Source of the DNA: CAZCDS01 sp964497585
GTDB lineage: Bacteria > Desulfobacterota > Desulfomonilia > Desulfomonilales > Desulfomonilaceae
Direction: 5' to 3'
NCBI GenBank assembly: GCA_964497585.1
Contig: CAZCDS010000006.1
Location: 1 to 64,000, forward strand
Length of the DNA: 64,000 bases
Made by a program: the position numbers and the translations under genes. Positions 7,382-17,787 of this stretch are shown here, in pieces (the stretch's first letter is position 1; each line of letters begins with the position of its first letter). The notes under the pieces were generated by a model. That model was given only the letters and a program-made list of their open reading frames with translations. It did no database searches and had not been told where the DNA came from.

Positions 7382-8497
7382 TCACTTCTTGACGAACTCC
7401 GGACTCGTCAGGGCCTTCAGGAATTCCACCAGATCGGCCTTTTGCTCGTCGCTCAGGTTAAGGGGGCGAATGCCGCCACTGAGGAGTTTGGGCACTGGAT
7501 CGGACTCCTTAAGTCTCCCACCGTTGTTGTAAAAATCCACAACCTCCTCAAGGGTATCCACGCTGCCGTCGTGCATGTACGGAGCAGTCAAATCAATGTT
7601 TCGAAGCGTGGACGTCTTGAAGGCCCCGATGTCCGTGAGATCACGCGTTACTGCGTATCGGCCGAGAGAAGAGGTCTTCTTGTTGCTCAGCACCGCGATA
7701 TCGGTTCCCTTCTTTTTCACTTCTTCCACAGCAGCCGACAGTTCATCCAGGTTCTTGGGCATGTCGTTGGCTGCGACTCCTATCATGTGGAAACGGTTGT
7801 CAGTAAAGAGAGCCTGGGTCTGTTCTATCACGTGGCAGGAGACGCATCGTCCTTGTCCGAGGAAAACCTTCAAGCCGCGGATAGCTGCCGGGGACATGGC
7901 CTTCTTGTCGCCGCCATAGTAATACCGGTCAAAGGGGGAGTTGCCCGCCACAATGGTTCGCTCAAACGCAGCGATGGCCTGTTTCACCTCTTTCATGGTT
8001 ATCTGTTTTCCGGTCTTGTTAAACGCCTTCTTGAAGAGCGCCGTATATTCAGGATCCGTTCGGACGATCTTCAGGATTAAACTGTAATCCTTGAGACCCA
8101 TCTCTACGGGATTCAGGGGGGGCTGACCGGACTGGGATTCCAAAGTGGGCTCCCGACCGTCCCAGAACTGGGTGGTGAGATACGCCGCATTGATTACGGT
8201 TGGAGCGTTGCGCGTGCCCTTGAGTTTGTGGATCCCTTCCGACACCGGGAGGTTGTCCGTGAAAGCCTTCTTTCTGTCATGGCAATTTGAGCAACTGACC
8301 TTGCCTGTGCTGCTAAATCGCTTGTCCTCGAACAGCTTATCGCCGAGTTTCACTTTTTCCGGAGTGATGGCGTTGTCGCTCGGGACCGGCACCGGAGGAA
8401 GCCCCAGAGGCGCGCCGAAAGCGACAGATGCCACCAAGCCTGCAGCAATTGCGGCAATAAATAGCATTCCTTTGGCGTGCTTGGCTGTTGTATACAC
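7382..8497 (-). CDS. di-haem cytochrome c peroxidase (CcpA/MauG family)
   Basis: A 371-residue periplasmic enzyme reducing hydrogen peroxide with electrons from a small cytochrome. It has a signal peptide (hydrophobic about 11-28), a first haem site C69-S-N-C72-H73, and a second CVSCH near residue 218; PYMHDGSVDTLEEVV is a typical family stretch. It heads a three-gene minus-strand set. With the peroxiredoxin and PerR genes next door it builds a two-compartment peroxide defence. Confidence 0.9.
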   Translation of the reverse strand: MYTTAKHAKGMLFIAAIAAGLVASVAFGAPLGLPPVPVPSDNAITPEKVKLGDKLFEDKRFSSTGKVSCSNCHDRKKAFTDNLPVSEGIHKLKGTRNAPTVINAAYLTTQFWDGREPTLESQSGQPPLNPVEMGLKDYSLILKIVRTDPEYTALFKKAFNKTGKQITMKEVKQAIAAFERTIVAGNSPFDRYYYGGDKKAMSPAAIRGLKVFLGQGRCVSCHVIEQTQALFTDNRFHMIGVAANDMPKNLDELSAAVEEVKKKGTDIAVLSNKKTSSLGRYAVTRDLTDIGAFKTSTLRNIDLTAPYMHDGSVDTLEEVVDFYNNGGRLKESDPVPKLLSGGIRPLNLSDEQKADLVEFLKALTSPEFVKK

Positions 8498-9195
8498 GTC
8501 CCTGCCTCCTTTCCTGTTTTCTTGTTCTGTGAGCTACACGTTCCAACTCACTTCTTGGATTCGGCTGAGGCTCCTCACCCCAACCCTCCGTGTTTTTGAG
8601 GAGCCAAAACCTACAGTTTGTCAGAAGGTTGACTTTATATACTCTCAGTTGACACGAAGACCCACTCCTCCAGGTCTCCAGGTTCGGGAAGATGGCGAAG
8701 GTCAACTAGATCAGAAAGCTTCTTATCAAAAAGGCTATCCGATTGGGAAGCTGTCGTCAAGAAAAACTTCACATCGTCAAGGCTAGTGGAGCTTTCAATA
8801 ATTATTTCAGTTGGTTGGCTCTTGGACTAGAGCCTCTTGCGCCTGAGCCGCCAAGATGATTCGGCCGATCGGGCGCGTCCCCTTCTCACCCAATCGCTCA
8901 CCGAAAACGCGAAATATCTGAGACTCCGAGGTATGAAGCAGTCTGGAAGACACACTCGGTCAGTCTCAAGGGGATCTGACGGAATCACCGTTGCTGCAGC
9001 GTCCCTTCCCTTCCCCAAGTTTTCGCAAACGGGACGGGGCAGAAACGCCAAAGCCATTCAAGCAGGTTTGGCGCCTCTCCGCACCAAACCGAAAAGATGA
9101 CAAAAGCTCAGCCGGTGAACGATTGCGAAAAAGCCATCGTGCCCTGGACATCCGGTTTATAAAAGCCGCAAGGAGCTTCCCCCGGCCAAAACTGA
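8498..9195. other. intergenic region, no gene seen
   Basis: About 700 bases between the methyltransferase gene end and the cytochrome peroxidase start, both on the minus strand. Open frames here overlap in several frames without good ribosome sites. The part next to 8497 should hold the peroxidase promoter, but I could not single out a convincing one. Confidence 0.4.
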
Positions 9196-10227
9196 CTACT
9201 TCGTCCCTGTCACAAGCTCGAACATCCCCTTGCCGATGGGCATGTGCAGCAGGTCCTTGAAGCCGACCTTCTTGAGCATTTTGTTGCGTTCCTCAGTATT
9301 CAGGTGGACAAAACCAAGGCAGATTTCAAAGAACTGCTCGAGAATCGCCATATTGTACATGGGATTTCTGAAATCCTCCATTTTCGCAGGGTACGGGAAA
9401 TCGAGGATGACGATCGCACCGCCGGGTTTCAACGCCTGGTGAGCCTTTTGTAATGCCTTCTCACGGATCTCCGGGCGGATCTCGTGTAATGTCACAACCA
9501 TCACCACCAGATCAAATTCCTTGTCGAATTGGAGAGCCTCCCCACCGATGTTTTCCACGGAGACTCTTTCGCCGAGGCCCATTTTGGCGATCCGGTTCTT
9601 GGCTGCTTCGATTCCGTGGCTGTCCGGGTCGACTCCGACAAAGGTGCTCTTCCCGAATGCTTGCGCCAATTGTGTGATGAGCTTCCCCCGTCCGCATCCG
9701 ACCTCCAGCACGCGGACACCTTGCTCCAGCTTCTGCCTCAGCGCCTCATTCTTAGGGAAGACCATAAATGCCAACGCGAGGTGCATGTTCTTCGTGGTTT
9801 CCGCTACCGTCTCGGATGCCTCCGGTGTGTAGCCTTCCATCGCGATTTGACCGGTTCTGTAGTAGTCGGGAAACATTTCGATCAACTTGCCGACAAGGTC
9901 AACGGACAGCGTGATATTGGCGAGATAATTCTTGAAATGGGACCTGTCACCGAGAATCTCTCCGAGGTGAGGCTGGAGCGTGAACCGCTCCTGCTCGTCG
10001 CAGTCAAGGATCTCAAAGTGATAGGCCGTCCTACAAAGCGTCCCCAGGTAAGGCTCGTGTAGGCCAAGCTTTGCCGCGAGATCCGGGATGGTCATCCCTT
10101 CGCTCGCTTCATGAAGCGCCCCGAACAACCCCACCTTCGATCCGAGGTTGATCAGATGCGTTGCCATGAAGCCTCGTTCAAAGCCCCGAATTTTTGCCAT
10201 CTGACTCTTTGCGCTTAGTTCTTCCAT
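9196..10227 (-). CDS. SAM-dependent methyltransferase with N-terminal winged helix
   Basis: A 343-residue class I methyltransferase. Residues about 25-110 look like the dimerisation/winged-helix domain seen in small-molecule O-methyltransferases; the SAM site is VLEVGCGRGKL (about 172-182), with an acidic residue in FVGVDPDS after strand 2. A GGGGGAGG lies just upstream of the ATG. Its end precedes the cyclase gene by 30 bases on the same strand, so they may be co-transcribed with it downstream. Substrate unknown. Confidence 0.75.
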   Translation of the reverse strand: MEELSAKSQMAKIRGFERGFMATHLINLGSKVGLFGALHEASEGMTIPDLAAKLGLHEPYLGTLCRTAYHFEILDCDEQERFTLQPHLGEILGDRSHFKNYLANITLSVDLVGKLIEMFPDYYRTGQIAMEGYTPEASETVAETTKNMHLALAFMVFPKNEALRQKLEQGVRVLEVGCGRGKLITQLAQAFGKSTFVGVDPDSHGIEAAKNRIAKMGLGERVSVENIGGEALQFDKEFDLVVMVVTLHEIRPEIREKALQKAHQALKPGGAIVILDFPYPAKMEDFRNPMYNMAILEQFFEICLGFVHLNTEERNKMLKKVGFKDLLHMPIGKGMFELVTGTK

Positions 10228-10257
10228 GACAAACCTCCCCCTGATTATCGTGAAAGA

Positions 10258-13200
10258 TCAGTGGCTCGTGAGCGCGTTTGTTGCCTCACGTATCAGACCG
10301 ACATCTCGTTCCGACCCAAAATCTTCGAATATCGACAGGGCTCTCTTATAGGACTCTGATGCCTCGTCCACCGCTCCCTTTTTCCCGAGAATCTCGCCCA
10401 AGCTGACCAGATCCCGTCCCAGCTCCAGCCGCATGCCTATTTTCTCGTGCGTCTCGATGGCCTTTCGGGTCCAACTCACCGCAGAGTTATGGTCCGCAGG
10501 CTCCGCCATGCCGTAAAACTGTCCCCACAACCGATAGAGATATCCTTCGTAGAGCGGCACATTGAAGGTCTCGGCATTTTCCAGATTTCGGCGGCACGCT
10601 TCGAAGTCTTTGTCATGGAGGTCAATCTCCGCCTGGAGCGCCAGAGAAGCACACTTGTATGCATAGAATCCGCCAGCATCAATTAAGTCCGCGAACTCCC
10701 GGGCATGTCCCGCCGCAACGTCATATTCCCTCGTGCGCAGATGCAATCGGATTCGGTGTAACAAGGACTCCTCCATTGTTCCATGAAGTGAAATCTTCCT
10801 TGCGTTTTCATATGCGATAGCCAGATGTTGTTTTGCCTTTTCCATGTCTCCCTTCTCAAGAGAAAGCCATCCTCTCACCATATTGGCCCAACTTCTTGTG
10901 AAGGGCTCGTCGAGTTTTTCTGCCAATTCGTACGACTTCGAAGACCAGCTTTCAGCACTCCCGCGATCTCCGAAGTGTATGGCACGCCATGCCATGAACG
11001 AGAACGGCACGGACAGGGTGTACCAACTCCTCTTCTCCTCAAGGGGCCCGATGACTGTCCGCAGTGGTGCTTGCGCTGAATGAAGCTCCCCGGAAAACAT
11101 GTATGCCCAACCAAGGTAAGTTGCCGAAAAACTCATCGTGGGAATGTCATTCGTTTCTTGGGACAGTTTGAGTGCCCTCTTCAATGATTGTATTCCTCCA
11201 TCCAGGTTGACTTCATGGGCTGCCTGACATATTCCCAATATTGTGTACATTCGTCCCAACGTTTTCGGGTCATTTTCTGCAACAACAAGCTTCTCCAGTG
11301 GTCTCACCACGCTCAGAGCCTTGGGATACATGTTCCTCAACAGATACGCGAATCCCAGTTTCGTGCCCACGTCTAAGACCAGTGCATTTCTGTCCTCACC
11401 TTCCGGGAGTTTCCGAATCTTCTCACGGGCCCCTGCCAGGTATTCAATGGCCTCGTTCACCGCGTACATTCTCAACGACCGCCGGGCAGCCAGGCGCCAG
11501 TATTCGATCGCCTTTTCCAGATTGTTGCTCTTGTCGTAGTGGTAGGCGAGCATCCCGTAGAATTCTTCGAGCCTGTCCGCATAGAGCGCTTCGATCGCCC
11601 GCGCTATTTTCTCGTGGATCTCCAGCCTACTTTTGAGGAGCAGGCTGTTGTACGCGACCTCCTGCGTCAAAGCGTGTTTGAAGATGTACTCCAGCTCCGG
11701 GAAAAGCGCCTTTTCATAGATGAATTCAAGTCCCTGTAGGTTCAGCAGACATGATTTCAGTTCCTTTCGCATGCCTGTTATTGCCTGGAGGATGCGAAAG
11801 GCAAAATCCCGTCCGATGACGGAAGCTACCTGTAACAGCCTTTTCAGCGTCTCTTCCAGCCTGTCCATCCGGGCTGCGATGATCCCCTGAATGCTCGACG
11901 GCACCTGGATCTCGGAAGCGCTCCGACTTAAGATAAAGCGATTCTCCCTCTTCTGGATCGACCCGTTTTCCAGTAAGCTTCGGGTGAGTTCTTCGACAAA
12001 CAAGGGATTACCCGATGTGCGGGAAAGGATAAGCTCCACAAGCTCAGGCGCTATGGACGAGCTTTCCAGGATTGACTGAACCAGTTCAGTACTCGTGTCG
12101 GCCGGTAGCTGGTCGACGTACACATTTGTGTAATAGGATTTACTGGCCCACGAGTGGACGTACTCCGGACGGTACAGGACGATCAGGAGAATATGCGTGC
12201 GAGGCAGCCAGCCGATCAGGTAGTCGAGAAGATCTTCAGAGGTCTTGTCGATCCATTGAAGGTCATCGATCACAAGCACCAGTGGCTTGCGCTGACTCTC
12301 TCGTATGAAGAGGTTTCTTATGCCCTCGAATGTGGCCTCTCTCTTTTTCAAGGGGTCAAGCCGTGTGAATTTCGCGTCCTCTACTTTGAGAGACAACAGT
12401 TCCTGAACGGCCGGGAGTACAGGACTGAGATTCCTGTCGAGTTCCAGTATCTTCTCCTCCATTTGCGTTTTGATTGCGAATTCCCTCTCCGTCTCTTTCA
12501 CATCGAAATAGGATCTGAGAATCTCGATGATCGGGAGATAGGGCATGGAGCCGCCGTAGTGCAGACAGTGGGCTTCAAGAAATGTATGGTCTTCGAGCTC
12601 CAATCTCTTCCTCAGCTCAAGAACAAGCCGCGATTTCCCCACGCCGGCCTCCCCGACGATACCGACGACCTGCCCCACCCCTGAGCGGGCCTTCTCAAAG
12701 GTTTCGAGGAGGGTTCCGATCTCACCCCTGCGCCCCACAAATTTGGTAAGTCCTCGGGCTGCAGACGCGGCAATCCTTGTTTCAACCTCCGACCGCTTCA
12801 TGAGCTTGCAGCACTCGATGGGAGCTTCTTTTCCCTTGACCTGGATCGCGCCGACGGGTTCGAACTCGAAGAACTCCCTGGCCAGCCTGTGCGTGTATTT
12901 GGATACGAGTACGCCGCCTGGTTCTGCGTTGCTCTCCATTCGGGCAGCAAGGTTCGCGGTATCTCCCTGGGCTGTATAGTCCATCCTCAGATCGTCGCCG
13001 ATGGCACCGACCACGACCGGACCGGAGTTCAACCCGATGCGCATTGTGAAATCAATGCCGTACCGCTCATCCAGACGCTGCCGATATGGGATGAGCGCTT
13101 TCTGAATGGCCAGGGCCGCGTAACAAGCCCGTTGCGCATGATCTTCGTGAGCGATAGGGGCTCCGAAGAGAGCCATGAGACCGTCGCCGCGAAACTGGTT

Positions 13201-13599
13201 CACGGTTCCTTCATACCGATGGATCTCGTCCATGAGGATGCGAAAACAACCGTCCATAATCTCGTGGACCGCCTCCGGATCGAGCTTCTCAAACATTGCG
13301 GTGGAGCCGGCCACATCAGCGAAGAGGATCGTGACGAGCTTGCGTTCACCTTCAAGCGCGGTGCGGTTGGAGAGAATCTTGTCCGCGAGATGTTTTGGCG
13401 TGTACGATTGGGGTTCGTCGTAATCGATCACGGGCGCTCTCTTCGGCTTCTTCAGATCATACCCGCATTCGTTGCAGAATTTGCTCCCCGGTGGATTCCT
13501 TTTGCCGCATTCCGGGCATTCGGCTTCCATTACGCTTCCGCACTCATTGCAGAACTTGGCTCCATCAGGATTTTCAAAGCCGCATTTGGGGCAGTTCAT
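10258..13599 (-). CDS. zinc-ribbon / class III nucleotide cyclase / AAA ATPase / TPR signalling protein
   Basis: A 1113-residue multidomain protein. Two zinc ribbons (CPKCG..CNECG and CPECG..CNECG) cover residues 3-45. A class III cyclase domain follows (about 85-265) with both metal aspartates (D95, D139) and the N216/R220 pair of active enzymes. Then comes an ATPase with Walker A GEAGVGKS (about 316-323) and Walker B LVLVIDDLQW, and finally a long TPR-like helical region. I use the ATG at 13599, which has GGGGAG upstream, rather than the open frame at 13614. It probably makes cAMP or cGMP in response to a signal bound by the ATPase/TPR part. A cNMP-binding kinase lies 5.5 kb away. Confidence 0.85.
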   Translation of the reverse strand: MNCPKCGFENPDGAKFCNECGSVMEAECPECGKRNPPGSKFCNECGYDLKKPKRAPVIDYDEPQSYTPKHLADKILSNRTALEGERKLVTILFADVAGSTAMFEKLDPEAVHEIMDGCFRILMDEIHRYEGTVNQFRGDGLMALFGAPIAHEDHAQRACYAALAIQKALIPYRQRLDERYGIDFTMRIGLNSGPVVVGAIGDDLRMDYTAQGDTANLAARMESNAEPGGVLVSKYTHRLAREFFEFEPVGAIQVKGKEAPIECCKLMKRSEVETRIAASAARGLTKFVGRRGEIGTLLETFEKARSGVGQVVGIVGEAGVGKSRLVLELRKRLELEDHTFLEAHCLHYGGSMPYLPIIEILRSYFDVKETEREFAIKTQMEEKILELDRNLSPVLPAVQELLSLKVEDAKFTRLDPLKKREATFEGIRNLFIRESQRKPLVLVIDDLQWIDKTSEDLLDYLIGWLPRTHILLIVLYRPEYVHSWASKSYYTNVYVDQLPADTSTELVQSILESSSIAPELVELILSRTSGNPLFVEELTRSLLENGSIQKRENRFILSRSASEIQVPSSIQGIIAARMDRLEETLKRLLQVASVIGRDFAFRILQAITGMRKELKSCLLNLQGLEFIYEKALFPELEYIFKHALTQEVAYNSLLLKSRLEIHEKIARAIEALYADRLEEFYGMLAYHYDKSNNLEKAIEYWRLAARRSLRMYAVNEAIEYLAGAREKIRKLPEGEDRNALVLDVGTKLGFAYLLRNMYPKALSVVRPLEKLVVAENDPKTLGRMYTILGICQAAHEVNLDGGIQSLKRALKLSQETNDIPTMSFSATYLGWAYMFSGELHSAQAPLRTVIGPLEEKRSWYTLSVPFSFMAWRAIHFGDRGSAESWSSKSYELAEKLDEPFTRSWANMVRGWLSLEKGDMEKAKQHLAIAYENARKISLHGTMEESLLHRIRLHLRTREYDVAAGHAREFADLIDAGGFYAYKCASLALQAEIDLHDKDFEACRRNLENAETFNVPLYEGYLYRLWGQFYGMAEPADHNSAVSWTRKAIETHEKIGMRLELGRDLVSLGEILGKKGAVDEASESYKRALSIFEDFGSERDVGLIREATNALTSH

Positions 13600-13624
13600 T
13601 GCTTCTCCCCCCAACCCCGGAATC

Positions 13625-14302
13625 TCAGGATACGGCCGCTCGAATGACGTCCGCGGGAAAAGGCTCGCCGTGAGCCGGGTAGATGGTTCTCGCTCCTTCC
13701 TTCAGTAAAAGGCGCCAGCTTTCCTTGACCTGGGACAAATCCTCCGCAAACACCGGGAGATTGGGACCGTACCGCAGAAAGAACGTGTTCATGGCCAGGT
13801 CCCCCACAAAGGCTTCCCCGCTTTCCAGGAGAACGCTTATCGACCCTGGAGAGTGGCCCGGCGTATGGATCACCCGACCTGCGATGCCGTATTCTTCCAG
13901 GGACATCCCTTCGTCACCGATAAGGAGATCAACCGTCGCGGGCGGATAATGAACAAATGGGAGGAAGAGCGTGGCGGCCTTCTCGAGAAAGACTCCCCAA
14001 GCATTCACACCGGGTGGCATGAACTTCAACGGTTTTTCGAGGCATTCCCGATCCAAATGGTGCATCGCGATCTTCGCTCCGGTGAATTCCTTTATCTCGC
14101 TCGCGCATCCGATATGATCCCAATGTCCGTGAGTGATGATCATCAGTTGAAGATCACGCGGGTCCATCCCGACGGTCTCCAACGCCCTCTCGAAGACCTT
14201 GAACTTGCCGGGGATCCCCCCGTCGACCATGACGGTCCCCTCGTCCTGAATGATGTAGACCTGATCGAGACCCAGATGAATAGGGTGAATCATTGCAGCC
14301 AT
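13625..14302 (-). CDS. metallo-beta-lactamase-fold hydrolase
   Basis: A 225-residue MBL-fold enzyme with the metal motif THGHWDH (about 58-64), a later HTPGHSPGS, and a terminal YPAHGEP. This is typical of glyoxalase II-like and related hydrolases. It precedes the cyclase gene by 25 bases on the same strand and may be in its operon. The substrate cannot be told from the motifs. Confidence 0.82.
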   Translation of the reverse strand: MAAMIHPIHLGLDQVYIIQDEGTVMVDGGIPGKFKVFERALETVGMDPRDLQLMIITHGHWDHIGCASEIKEFTGAKIAMHHLDRECLEKPLKFMPPGVNAWGVFLEKAATLFLPFVHYPPATVDLLIGDEGMSLEEYGIAGRVIHTPGHSPGSISVLLESGEAFVGDLAMNTFFLRYGPNLPVFAEDLSQVKESWRLLLKEGARTIYPAHGEPFPADVIRAAVS

Positions 14303-14459
14303 CTTGTCCCCCCTTTCCCGATTGGTTACGGTTTAGCACGCCCGGTTTTCCGGATGCGGGTGGTATGGTGATCCTTGAAGATTCCCAAGCATTGTGAGGC
14401 TGCGATTCCCTGGCACGCGGGACTGCCCCTCTGAGCACGATTGGCAGTGCCTGTCACCG

Positions 14460-14876
14460 TTACGCGGCCGGCCCCTCCTTGGCAAAGACGTAAGGAAACG
14501 GTATGGCGATAAGATCGCCGATGATGTAAGTGGCAAACACGACCTTATAGAAGATCGCATACAGGGGACACTCTCCGGCTATGAGAAGTGGGATAATAAC
14601 GGCGACAAACCATATGGTCTTGTAGCAGAGTTCCATCAACAGAATCGGAACGAACTTGAGAGGAGATCGCAACCCCAGGATGGAGAGAAGCCCGAATGCC
14701 ACACCCACACTCCCGAAAATTCCCAGCACGATCGGATCCTGGGTGGGCCATCCGAGCAGCGATTTGAGCACGTCAGGAATAAAAAGTACGCACAGGCCGA
14801 AGCCTCCCGCTCCGACAATTGTGTAGATATACATGATCCGCAGCCAGGTCCACCGAATGTTGTAATCCCGACTCAT
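14460..14876 (-). CDS. small four-helix membrane protein, unknown
   Basis: A 138-residue protein with about four hydrophobic helices (IVGAGGFGLCVLFI, IFGSVGVAFGLLSI, TIWFVAVIIPLLIA, VVFATYIIGDLIAI). I start it at the ATG at 14876 because GGGAGG lies seven to ten bases upstream; the frame is open to 14924. It faces the MBL gene on the same strand with 160 bases between. I do not recognise a family with confidence. Confidence 0.65.
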   Translation of the reverse strand: MSRDYNIRWTWLRIMYIYTIVGAGGFGLCVLFIPDVLKSLLGWPTQDPIVLGIFGSVGVAFGLLSILGLRSPLKFVPILLMELCYKTIWFVAVIIPLLIAGECPLYAIFYKVVFATYIIGDLIAIPFPYVFAKEGPAA

Positions 14877-15184
14877 AACCTGACCTCCCTTCACAACCGA
14901 GTTCCTCGCCGTACAGTCTGGCAAGATCTTTGGGTTGTGTCCAGCCTATTTTCGTTTTCCTGCTCCCTGATTACGGACCGAGATTGAATGTCCGTCCGCT
15001 TTGCCGGCTTGAAATCTTTATCCTGAAGCCCTCGTAACTCCTCGCCTTCAGAAACGTCCGGTGAGCGGCGATCAACTCGATTGATGGGCCTAGTGCGTTG
15101 CTCAGGTCCAGCCATCCATGATCGCGAGGACTCTCGGGCCGTGCTGTGCGTTTCAACGGACCACAGTTGGTACGACCGGATCCG

Positions 15185-15514
15185 TCAGCGCTCGGGCAGG
15201 TAATCCTCTCGCACGGGGGAGAAGACTTCTAAGGCCACACAGTCCTCAAAGACTTCTGCGCTGTGCTCGACATCACCGGGAATGCACCAACTGTCCCCGG
15301 GTTCGGCGTCGAAGGCCTCCTCTCCTATGGAGAGCCTCAATCGACCCGATACCAGGTAACCTGTCTGCTCGTGGGGGTGACTGTGTTTCGGGAGCTTGCA
15401 GCCCTTTGCCAGGCGAAACTCCGTGAAACAGGTTCGATCGCCATAGACGAGAGTTTTGTGCTCAATCCCCTCGAGCACCTGCTTGTACCCGCTGTCGACC
15501 CGTTTGTAGAACAT
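15185..15514 (-). CDS. small cupin-domain protein
   Basis: A 109-residue single-domain cupin. The metal-binding motif is KHSHPHEQTGYLVSGRL, followed by GDSWCIPGDVEHS, which supply the His and Glu ligands of the family. The start is the ATG at 15514, six bases after AAGGAG; a further ATG two codons earlier touches the ribosome site and is less likely. It could be a sensor or a small metal-dependent enzyme. Confidence 0.75.
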   Translation of the reverse strand: MFYKRVDSGYKQVLEGIEHKTLVYGDRTCFTEFRLAKGCKLPKHSHPHEQTGYLVSGRLRLSIGEEAFDAEPGDSWCIPGDVEHSAEVFEDCVALEVFSPVREDYLPER

Positions 15515-15933
15515 AGACATCTCCTTCCGAAACTGTGATGGCTTGGATCCTAAATCGCGTGAAAAGACGTCCATTTTGCCATGTCGCGCAGTCCCGTGCA
15601 GACACAGGCCCTGGAGATCGGACAATGGGAGGGAGGAGGGATCCTGCACGCGGTCCAGGTAAGCGAACTCTCCTCCGGCGCTCGTCGACGGGTCCTGTTT
15701 CGAACGCGGCCAAACCACCCGATCTTGGCTCCGATCGGCGGAAGTGCTCGGTTCCACAGGGTCGAGAACGTGAGTCCTCAGCGTCTGGGACGCGGCTCAA
15801 CCCCCACTTCGGTCAAATCAGAAAGCGCCAATCATGCCGCTCCTTCTGCCGCAATACACGCGGAGGGAGATGCGGCCAAAGGCATGACGATCTCGCACGA
15901 GCGACCCTGATGGGATGGACGGAACGATCCCTG
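15515..15933. other. intergenic region, no gene seen
   Basis: About 420 bases between two minus-strand genes. The open frames present are antisense or out-of-frame extensions of the cupin frame. Nothing recognisable. Confidence 0.35.
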
Positions 15934-16185
15934 CTATGCCTTCTTGAACAAGCGATAGATAACCAGGACGATGATCGACCCGATAATGGCTATGATCAGG
16001 CTGCGTATGTTAATCCCGGTGACATCCCCGAAGCCGATCCTCGTTGATATGAATCCGCCGACAACCGCTCCCACGATGCCCAAGAACATGGTGACGATGA
16101 TGCCCCCCGGATCTCTGCCCGGCATGAGGAATTTGGCGAGTGCTCCCGCAATGAGACCGAGAATGATCCAAGAAAGAATACCCAT
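15934..16185 (-). CDS. GlsB/YeaQ/YmgE family small membrane protein
   Basis: An 83-residue, almost wholly hydrophobic, glycine-rich protein with three helices. LIAGALAKFLMPG and FLGIVGAVVGGFI are the typical stretches of the transglycosylase-associated family. These are often stress-induced; their molecular role is not settled. A GGGAGG precedes the ATG. Confidence 0.85.
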   Translation of the reverse strand: MGILSWIILGLIAGALAKFLMPGRDPGGIIVTMFLGIVGAVVGGFISTRIGFGDVTGINIRSLIIAIIGSIIVLVIYRLFKKA

Positions 16186-16416
16186 AGTTCAACCTCCCTC
16201 AGCAAAACTGTGAGTGCCGCCAGCGTTGTAGGAGGCCCTCTCCGAATGCCGGCAGCCGAACATCGGCCTCCCTCCCGGTCACCTGCGGCGCTGGAAAGAA
16301 AGATTTTGGGAGAGAATCATAGCCCGTCTCCCTTGTCCAGTCAATGGTTGCCGGGGAAACGCAACCATTCGCCGAGGAGAAGAAAGAGTTCTCGAGAACC
16401 AGGCCTGTCACTTGTG

Positions 16417-17427
16417 TCATGGGGCGGAGCACAAGTCCCGGCTTACCGAAGGGCACCGTTTTCGCAAATCCGATACGGCCTTCTCGCACAGGGCAGCGGC
16501 TTTCTCACGCATTTCGGGACTTGCTGCGCCATATTTCTTCGTCCCGCCGAGGAGGATTTTGGCGAGGAACAACCTTTCCAAGGCTGTATGCAACACCCTG
16601 CCCCGGTCGTATGCCCTCAATTTCGCATGGAGATCGCCCATGGACTTTCGCGTGGCCGGATCCATCTCAATGTTCGCAGGGTCGCCGGGGTGTTCCGACT
16701 CAGCGTATTGTGTCTGGAGTTGGGCAATTATGGCTATCATCTTGTCGACTGTTTCGCAGATCTCGAATCGGTCTTCTCGCGTCCGTTCTGCACGTCTCTC
16801 AGGCTGGCGCGGTTTTGTTGGCTTCACGCCGTGCTCTTTCAGGATACGCTTCACCTGTTCGTCCGACGCAACGTCCAACGCTGTACGCCCTATTCTATCC
16901 GCGGCATTGACGTCCGCTCCCTTGTTCAGGAGAAGCTGCACCATCTCCGGGGCTCCCGTTCGACAGGCCCTCATGAGCGCGGTCTCTCCGTTTCTATCCT
17001 TGGCATTGGCGTTCGCACCGTTGTTGAGAATCAGCCTGACGATCCCGACGTTATTCTTTTCAGCGGCGATCATCAGCGCAGTTTTGCCCCGCTTGTCGGA
17101 ACGGTTCACATCCGCGCCCCTGCGGACAAGGAGGGCTGCCAGCTCGTCATGTCCCGTGAGTGATGCCTGCATCAGAGCGGTTCTTCCCAATCGGTCCGCG
17201 GCGTTGACATCGGCGCCCCCGTCGAGTAGGAGATTTGCCACTTCGGCCCAGTCCTGGGAACCTTTGCCGAGAAGAGCCGTCTCGGCAGAGACAGGGGCTT
17301 CCAGACGTCTTTCGCCCTCAAGGCCGAGACCGGCCGTCCACCCTGAGGCGGTCGCGAGCGTCATGGAGATAACCGCGACAAAGGCCGTGAACCAGCGCAC
17401 GAGGATTCCACCGACGTAGACTCCCAT
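16417..17427 (-). CDS. exported ankyrin-repeat protein
   Basis: A 336-residue protein with an N-terminal hydrophobic segment (about 8-32, signal or anchor) and four to five ankyrin repeats from about residue 55 to 200, each with GADVNAADR..RTALM-type hairpins. A basic, charged linker and a helical C-terminal domain with several cysteines follow. It is probably a periplasmic protein-binding scaffold, and its partner is unknown. Several other-frame open frames overlap it and are shadows. Confidence 0.8.
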   Translation of the reverse strand: MGVYVGGILVRWFTAFVAVISMTLATASGWTAGLGLEGERRLEAPVSAETALLGKGSQDWAEVANLLLDGGADVNAADRLGRTALMQASLTGHDELAALLVRRGADVNRSDKRGKTALMIAAEKNNVGIVRLILNNGANANAKDRNGETALMRACRTGAPEMVQLLLNKGADVNAADRIGRTALDVASDEQVKRILKEHGVKPTKPRQPERRAERTREDRFEICETVDKMIAIIAQLQTQYAESEHPGDPANIEMDPATRKSMGDLHAKLRAYDRGRVLHTALERLFLAKILLGGTKKYGAASPEMREKAAALCEKAVSDLRKRCPSVSRDLCSAP

Positions 17428-17787
17428 CCGGACAACTCCTTTCGTGGATCGGCTGAGGCGCCTCCGATTGTCGGACTCCCCTTGGCCTCTCTCAGTGCAT
17501 TCTTTTTCGTCCCTGATGACCCGCCTGGTTGGACCCCGATCAAGAACACTGTCGGGCCGGAGTCCGGGGAGGATGATCGATCCCCCGCAGCCGCAGCGAG
17601 CTGATTCTCACCTGACGAGGATACTTGTCCGTCCACTCGCCTGTCAATCCTGCATTCGGTCCGACAGAGAGGCGCTCCGGGTAGGATAGCGAAAACACAC
17701 TTGCCCCGGACTTTTCTCGGCAGATCCAAACCTGTTGCTTTATAATCGAAGGGAGGCCTGAACCGAGAGGCTTCGGGAGGTCTGAGC
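17428..17787. other. divergent intergenic region
   Basis: About 360 bases between the ankyrin gene (minus) and the small plus-strand gene, expected to hold both promoters. I could not identify specific sites. Confidence 0.35.

Noticed and set aside
7121..8080. 319-residue plus-strand open frame
   Set aside because: Antisense to the phosphoesterase and peroxidase genes; no coherent protein.
16210..17163. 317-residue plus-strand open frame
   Set aside because: Antisense to the ankyrin-repeat gene, whose repeats are unmistakable.
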